Source: Actinomadura flavalba DSM 45200
GTDB taxonomy: Bacteria; Actinomycetota; Actinomycetes; Streptosporangiales; Streptosporangiaceae
Assembly: GCF_000374305.1 (NCBI RefSeq)
Contig: NZ_KB894096.1
Location: forward strand, 310,001 to 374,000
Length of the DNA: 64,000 nucleotides
Direction of reading: 5' to 3'
This document shows, one piece after another, positions 60,076 to 64,000 of this stretch. Position 1 is the first letter of the stretch, and every line of letters begins with the position of its first letter. A program made the translations under genes and the position numbers. The notes beneath the pieces were generated by a model. It was given only the letters and a program-made list of their open reading frames with translations. It was not told the DNA's origin and made no database searches.

Positions 60076-61596
60076 TTACTCCTGGCGCCCGGTGAGGGTC
60101 GCGACGAGGTCGGAGGCGGTGCGGCACTGGTCCAGCAGGGCGCCCACGTGGTCCTTGGTGCCGCGCAGCGGCTCCAGGGTGGGGACGCGCTGGAGGGACT
60201 CGCGGCCGGGGACGTCGAAGATGACCGAATCCCAGGAGGCGGCGGCGACGTTGTCGGCGTACTGGCGCAGGCAGCGGCCGCGGAAGTAGGCGCGGGTGTC
60301 CTCGGGGGGGTTCTCGATGGCGGCCTGGACGCGCGGCTCGGTGACGAGGCGGTCGATGCGGTCGCGGGCGACGAGGCGGTTGTAGAGGCCCTTGTCGTCG
60401 CGGACGTCGGTGTACTGGAGGTCGACGAGCTGGAGGCGCGGGTGGGACCAGTCGAGGCCGTCGCGGTCGCGGTAGCCCTCGAGCAGGTCGAGTTTGGCGA
60501 CCCAGTCGAGTTCGCGGGAGAGCTGGCGGGGGTCGTCGCCGAGGCGGTGCAGGACGGATTCCCAGCGGTTGAGGACGTCCTTGGTCATGTCGTCGGTGTC
60601 GGCGCCGTACCGGTCCTCGACGTATTTGCGGGACTGTTCGAGGTATTCGAGCTGGAGTTGGACGGCGGTCATCTTGCGGCCGTCGCGGAGGGTGAGCAGG
60701 TGGCGGCAGCTCGGGTCGTGGGAGATGGCGCGGAGGGTGGCGACGGGCATGTCGACGGTGAGGTCGGTGGTGAGGAAGGAGTCCTCGATCATCGCCAGGA
60801 CGAGGGCGGTGGTGCCGAGCTTGAGGTAGGTGGAGATCTCGCTCATGTTGGCGTCGCCGATGATGACGTGGAGGCGCCGGTATTTGTCGGGGTCGGCGTG
60901 GGGTTCGTCGCGGGTGTTGATGATGGGGCGCTTGAGGGTGGTCTCCAGGCCGACCTCGACTTCGAAGAAGTCGGCGCGCTGGCTGATCTGGAAGCCGTCG
61001 CCGCGGCCGTCGGCGCCGATGCCGACGCGGCCGGCGCCGGTGACGACCTGGCGGGAGACGAAGAAGGGGGTGAGGTGCCGGACGATGTCGGCGAAGGGCG
61101 TCTGGCGCTTCATGAGGTAGTTCTCATGGCAGCCGTAGGAGGCGCCCTTGTTGTCGGTGTTGTTCTTGTAGAGCTGGATGGGGTGGGTGCCGGGGATCTG
61201 GGCGGCGCGGGCGGCGGCGTCGGCCATGACGCGTTCGCCGGCCTTGTCCCAGAGGACGGCGTCGAGGGGGTTGGTGCATTCGGGGGCGGAGTATTCGGGG
61301 TGGGCGTGGTCGACGTAGAGGCGTGCGCCGTTGGTGAGGATGACGTTGGCGAGGCCGAGGTCTTCGTCGGTGAGCTGGGTGGGGTCGGCGACCTCGCGGG
61401 CGAGGTCGAAGCCGCGGGCGTCGCGGAGGGGGTTCTCCTCCTCGAAGTCCCAGCGGGCTCGTCTGGCCCGTGCGGCGGAGGCCGCGAGGTAGGCGTTGAC
61501 GACCTGGGAGGAGGTCACCATCGCGTTGGCCCCTGGCTGGCCGGGTACGGAGATGCCGTACTCGGTCTCGATCCCCATGACGCGCCGAACACTCAT
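60076..61596 (-). CDS. dop: Pup deamidase/depupylase Dop
   Basis: 506 residues. Glutamine-synthetase-like: [15 protein letters not shown], the Dop-specific loop [19 protein letters not shown] (about 42-60), [15 protein letters not shown] with the catalytic Asp, and [18 protein letters not shown]. It removes Pup from substrates; deamidation is not needed here because Pup ends in Glu. ATG at 61596; a longer frame upstream is low-complexity and passes through a cruciform-like repeat. Confidence 0.95.
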   Translation of the reverse strand: MSVRRVMGIETEYGISVPGQPGANAMVTSSQVVNAYLAASAARARRARWDFEEENPLRDARGFDLAREVADPTQLTDEDLGLANVILTNGARLYVDHAHPEYSAPECTNPLDAVLWDKAGERVMADAAARAAQIPGTHPIQLYKNNTDNKGASYGCHENYLMKRQTPFADIVRHLTPFFVSRQVVTGAGRVGIGADGRGDGFQISQRADFFEVEVGLETTLKRPIINTRDEPHADPDKYRRLHVIIGDANMSEISTYLKLGTTALVLAMIEDSFLTTDLTVDMPVATLRAISHDPSCRHLLTLRDGRKMTAVQLQLEYLEQSRKYVEDRYGADTDDMTKDVLNRWESVLHRLGDDPRQLSRELDWVAKLDLLEGYRDRDGLDWSHPRLQLVDLQYTDVRDDKGLYNRLVARDRIDRLVTEPRVQAAIENPPEDTRAYFRGRCLRQYADNVAAASWDSVIFDVPGRESLQRVPTLEPLRGTKDHVGALLDQCRTASDLVATLTGRQE

Positions 61597-61651
61597 ATCG
61601 TCGAGCCTATCGGGGCGGCGGGGGTGGAGCCACGCGCGGGCAGTGCTTATG

Positions 61652-61760
61652 GTCGCGGCTTCGCCGCGACGGGTTCGGGGCCCTTTAGCGTGCGGCTTCC
61701 CTCGTCGCTTGGTCGCAGGGCGACCTTCGCTCCTCGGTCCAGCCGCACGCGGCCCCGAAC
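61652..61760. repeat. Large cruciform-like structure between arc and dop
   Basis: A small hairpin GTCGCGGC-TTC-GCCGCGAC (about 61652-61670), then a long two-part stem: GTTCGGGGCC (61673-61682) with GGCCCCGAAC (61751-61760), and GCGTGCGGCT (61688-61697) with AGCCGCACGC (61741-61750), a 5-nt bulge between. A further hairpin GGTCGC-AGG-GCGACC sits inside. It lies in the promoter region of dop. Confidence 0.65.
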
Positions 61761-61826
61761 GGTCACGGGGATCGGGTGACACGTCCGGTTTTATCGCGGT
61801 GACCGTTGTCGGCGTGTCGGGACGGG

Positions 61827-61863
61827 CCGGGGGCCGGGCCGCACTTCGCGGCCCGGCCCCCGG
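61827..61863. terminator. Terminator of arc
   Basis: 16-bp perfect stem CCGGGGGCCGGGCCGC / GCGGCCCGGCCCCCGG with a 5-nt loop, 10 bp after the arc stop (minus strand). Confidence 0.9.
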
Positions 61864-61872
61864 TGCGTCACA

Positions 61873-63636
61873 TCACAGGTACTGGCCGGTGTTGGCGACG
61901 GTGTCGATGGAGCGGCCGGATTCGGAGCCCTTGGTGCCGGAGACGAGCGTGCGGATGTAGACGATCCGTTCGCCCTTCTTGCCGGAGATGCGGGCCCAGT
62001 CGTCGGGGTTGGTGGTGTTGGGCAGGTCTTCGTTCTCGCTGAACTCGTCGACGCAGGCGGCGAGCAGGTGCTGGACGCGCATGCCCTTGGTGCCGGTGTC
62101 GAGGAACTGCTTGATGGCCATTTTCTTGGCCCGGTCGACGATGTTCTGGATCATCGCGCCGGAGTTGAAGTCCTTGAAGTAGAGGACTTCCTTGTCGCCG
62201 TTGGCGTAGGTGACTTCGAGGAAGCGGTTCTCCTCGGTCTCGGTGTACATCCGCTCGACGACGCGCTGGATCATGGCGTCGACGGTGGCGCCGGTGTTGT
62301 CGCCGTGTTCGCCGACGTCGTCGGGGTGCAGGGGCAGGCCCGGCAGGATGTACTTGGAGAAGATGTCCTTGGCGGCTTCGGCGTCGGGCCGCTCGATCTT
62401 GATCTTGACGTCGAGCCGTCCGGGCCGCAGGATCGCCGGGTCGATCATGTCCTCGCGGTTGGAGGCGCCGATGACGATGACGTTCTCCAGCCCCTCGACG
62501 CCGTCGATCTCGCTGAGGAGCTGCGGGACGATGGTGTTCTCCACGTCGGAGGAGACGCCGGAACCGCGGGTGCGGAAGATGGAGTCCATCTCGTCGAAGA
62601 ACACGATGACGGGCGTGCCGGCGGACGCCTTCTCCCGGGCGCGCTGGAAGACGAGCCGGATGTGGCGCTCGGTCTCGCCGACGTACTTGTTGAGGAGTTC
62701 GGGGCCCTTGATGTTGAGGAAGAAGCTCTTGCCCTCCTCGCCGGTCTGTTCGGCGACCTTCTTGGCGAGGGAGTTGGCGACGGCCTTGGCGATGAGCGTC
62801 TTTCCGCAGCCGGGGGGCCCGTAGAGCAGGACGCCCTTGGGCGGCCGGAGCTGGTGCTCGCGGAAGAGGTCGGCGTGCAGGTAGGGCAGTTCGACGGCGT
62901 CGCGGATCATTTCGATCTGGGAGCCGAGCCCGCCGATCTCCTCGTAGGAGATGTCGGGCACCTCTTCGAGGACGAGTTCTTCGACCTCGGCCTTGTGGAT
63001 CTTCTCGTAGGCGTAGCCGGAGCGGGGTTCGAGCATCAGGGAGTCGCCGGCGCGCAGCGGGAGGCCGCGCAGGGGTTCGGCGAGTTTGATGATGCGTTCC
63101 TCGTCGGCGTGCGCGATGACGAGGGCGCGTTCGCCGTCGTCGAGCAGTTCCTTGAGCATGACGACTTCGCCCTGCTCTTCGAAGCTGAGGGCTTCGACGA
63201 CGTTGAGGGCCTCGTTGAGCATGACCTCCTGGCCGCGCTTCAGGTCGTCGACGTCGACTCCGGGGCTGACGTTGACGCGGAGTTTGCGTCCCCCGGTGAA
63301 GATGTCGACGGTGCCGTCGTCGCGGGCGTCGAGGAAGACGCCGTAGCCGGAGGGGGGTTGGGCGAGCCGGTCGACCTCTTCCTTGAGGGCGACGATCTGC
63401 TCGCGTGCTTCTTTGAGGGTCGATACGAGACGTTCGTTCTGACCCGTCACGGCGGCCAGGTTGGCCTGTGCCTCATGGAGACGTTCTTCCAGTACCCGTA
63501 CTTGGCGCGGGGATTCCGCGAGTCTGCGTCGCAGTACGGAGATCTCCTCCTCCAGGAAGGACATCTGTGTCCGGAGGTCCTTGACCTCCTTGTCGTTCTG
63601 CGCGCTGCGCGCCCCAGCATCATCACGAGCGGCCAC
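61873..63636 (-). CDS. arc: Proteasome-associated AAA ATPase ARC/Mpa
   Basis: 587 residues. N-terminal coiled coil (about 12-85), which binds Pup; OB double domain (about 90-240); AAA core with Walker A GPPGCGKT, Walker [11 protein letters not shown] and the second region of AAA homology. The end, NTGQYL, carries the penultimate Tyr needed to open the proteasome gate. It unfolds pupylated proteins. GTG start behind GGAGGTGA. It is known as Mpa in mycobacteria. Confidence 0.96.
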   Translation of the reverse strand: MAARDDAGARSAQNDKEVKDLRTQMSFLEEEISVLRRRLAESPRQVRVLEERLHEAQANLAAVTGQNERLVSTLKEAREQIVALKEEVDRLAQPPSGYGVFLDARDDGTVDIFTGGRKLRVNVSPGVDVDDLKRGQEVMLNEALNVVEALSFEEQGEVVMLKELLDDGERALVIAHADEERIIKLAEPLRGLPLRAGDSLMLEPRSGYAYEKIHKAEVEELVLEEVPDISYEEIGGLGSQIEMIRDAVELPYLHADLFREHQLRPPKGVLLYGPPGCGKTLIAKAVANSLAKKVAEQTGEEGKSFFLNIKGPELLNKYVGETERHIRLVFQRAREKASAGTPVIVFFDEMDSIFRTRGSGVSSDVENTIVPQLLSEIDGVEGLENVIVIGASNREDMIDPAILRPGRLDVKIKIERPDAEAAKDIFSKYILPGLPLHPDDVGEHGDNTGATVDAMIQRVVERMYTETEENRFLEVTYANGDKEVLYFKDFNSGAMIQNIVDRAKKMAIKQFLDTGTKGMRVQHLLAACVDEFSENEDLPNTTNPDDWARISGKKGERIVYIRTLVSGTKGSESGRSIDTVANTGQYL

Positions 63637-63951
63637 GCCCCGTCACCTCCTCACGAAGAGAGCCGACGACCTAGTGAGGACCCTACCTATCTCGGAGGCG
63701 TCCGTAACCTGCCCGTGCGGTTCTCCTGTGGCGGGCCGGGGCGGGCGGGCGGCGCCGGGGCCGTCCGGGGCGGGCTCGGCGCGGGGGCGCGGGGGCGGGT
63801 TCGTGCAGGCAGGGGCGTTGTGCGCGGGGCGTGTCGGCGTGCTGAGCTGGTGTGTTCGGCGGGGTGGGGTGCGGGCGGGCGGCCGCGTGAATTTCGCGTT
63901 ACGCGGATGCCCGGGGCGGTGGTCCCGGGCGTGGCGTGACGCGAATGTGAT
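63637..63951. other. Region upstream of arc, no gene seen
   Basis: 315 bp of G-rich sequence, with the arc ribosome site at its left end. No frame has a credible start. It presumably contains the arc promoter. Confidence 0.5.
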
Positions 63952-64000
63952 CTACGCCTCTTCCGGCGTGTCGCCGGTGGCGGGGGCGGTGTCGAGGGGG
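63952..64000 (-). CDS. C-terminal end of a gene upstream of arc
   Basis: The last 15 codons, an acidic Pro/Ala/Thr tail ending GDTPEEA and TAG (63952-63954). In actinobacteria a tRNA (adenine-58) methyltransferase gene usually precedes arc; too little is present to confirm this. Confidence 0.4.
   Translation of the reverse strand, partial: PLDTAPATGDTPEEA

Noticed and set aside
1..64000. Insertion sequences, integrases or attachment sites
   Set aside because: No transposase or integrase motifs were found, and no direct repeats framing a gene block were seen. The tRNA-like RNAs are not accompanied by an integrase.

Overview
The window is very GC-rich (about 75% by eye), with GTG/TTG starts, leaderless -10 boxes next to start codons, a Pup-proteasome locus (arc/mpa, dop, pup, prcB, prcA, pafA, pafBC), RbpA, two Lsr2 proteins and a separate Lnt/Ppm pair. 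Together these point to a filamentous actinomycete, most plausibly of the Streptosporangiales/Thermomonosporaceae type. Most of the window is chromosomal core with conserved order; accessory or decayed stretches lie at 7.2-7.7 kb, 16.1-17.6 kb and 42.2-42.6 kb.

Layout. 0-2.6 kb: MoxR-DUF58-VWA operon (start cut off). 2.7-7.1 kb: two RNA methyltransferases, an EF-hand protein, a glycerophosphodiesterase, an orphan Phd/YefM antitoxin divergent from a two-gene clpP operon, and rbpA behind a SigR-type promoter. 7.7-10.9 kb: fxsA, ppm, lnt. 11.3-14.1 kb and 20.3-22.8 kb: a lysine aminomutase pathway (kal-kamE-kamD, then divergent kdd and kamA), split by about 6 kb that holds a membrane protein, a proline-rich protein, a scrambled menC-like remnant, a 57-nt degenerate repeat, a serine hydrolase and a DUF2252 protein. 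A P450 and a haem-oxygenase-fold protein follow kamA. 25-30.3 kb: DUF3616, acyl-CoA dehydrogenase, FHA, PLP enzyme, HlyIII and Lrp genes. 30.4-37.9 kb: a LacI-controlled sugar ABC transporter with two ATPase genes. 38-41.3 kb: M24 peptidase, 5'-3' exonuclease, Crp-type regulator.

41.4-42.6 kb holds the most striking item. A conserved hypothetical gene is followed by two tandem RNAs of about 150 nt, each folding as a tRNA with a closed acceptor stem whose anticodon stem runs on into a long rod made by the RNA's own two ends. This is the architecture of the tRNA-mimicking bacterial Y RNAs (YrlA), or of circularly permuted tRNA genes. No Ro60/TROVE gene is in the window.

42.7-45 kb: haem oxygenase with a DtxR/IdeR-type box, DUF2470 and a tandem lsr2 pair. 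45.3-64 kb: helY, tatC, tatA, pafC, pafB, DUF3866/DUF3291, a Cys-rich HTH regulator, a twin-FKBP lipoprotein, then the proteasome locus pafA-prcA-prcB-(endonuclease VII)-pup-dop-arc, all on the minus strand. PafA attaches Pup, Dop deamidates or removes it, ARC unfolds the tagged protein and PrcAB degrades it. PafBC is the linked DNA-damage regulator.

A palindromic site (CCTTKAC-N3-GTA, six copies) is scattered through intergenic DNA and once inside a coding region; it looks like an operator for an unidentified regulator.
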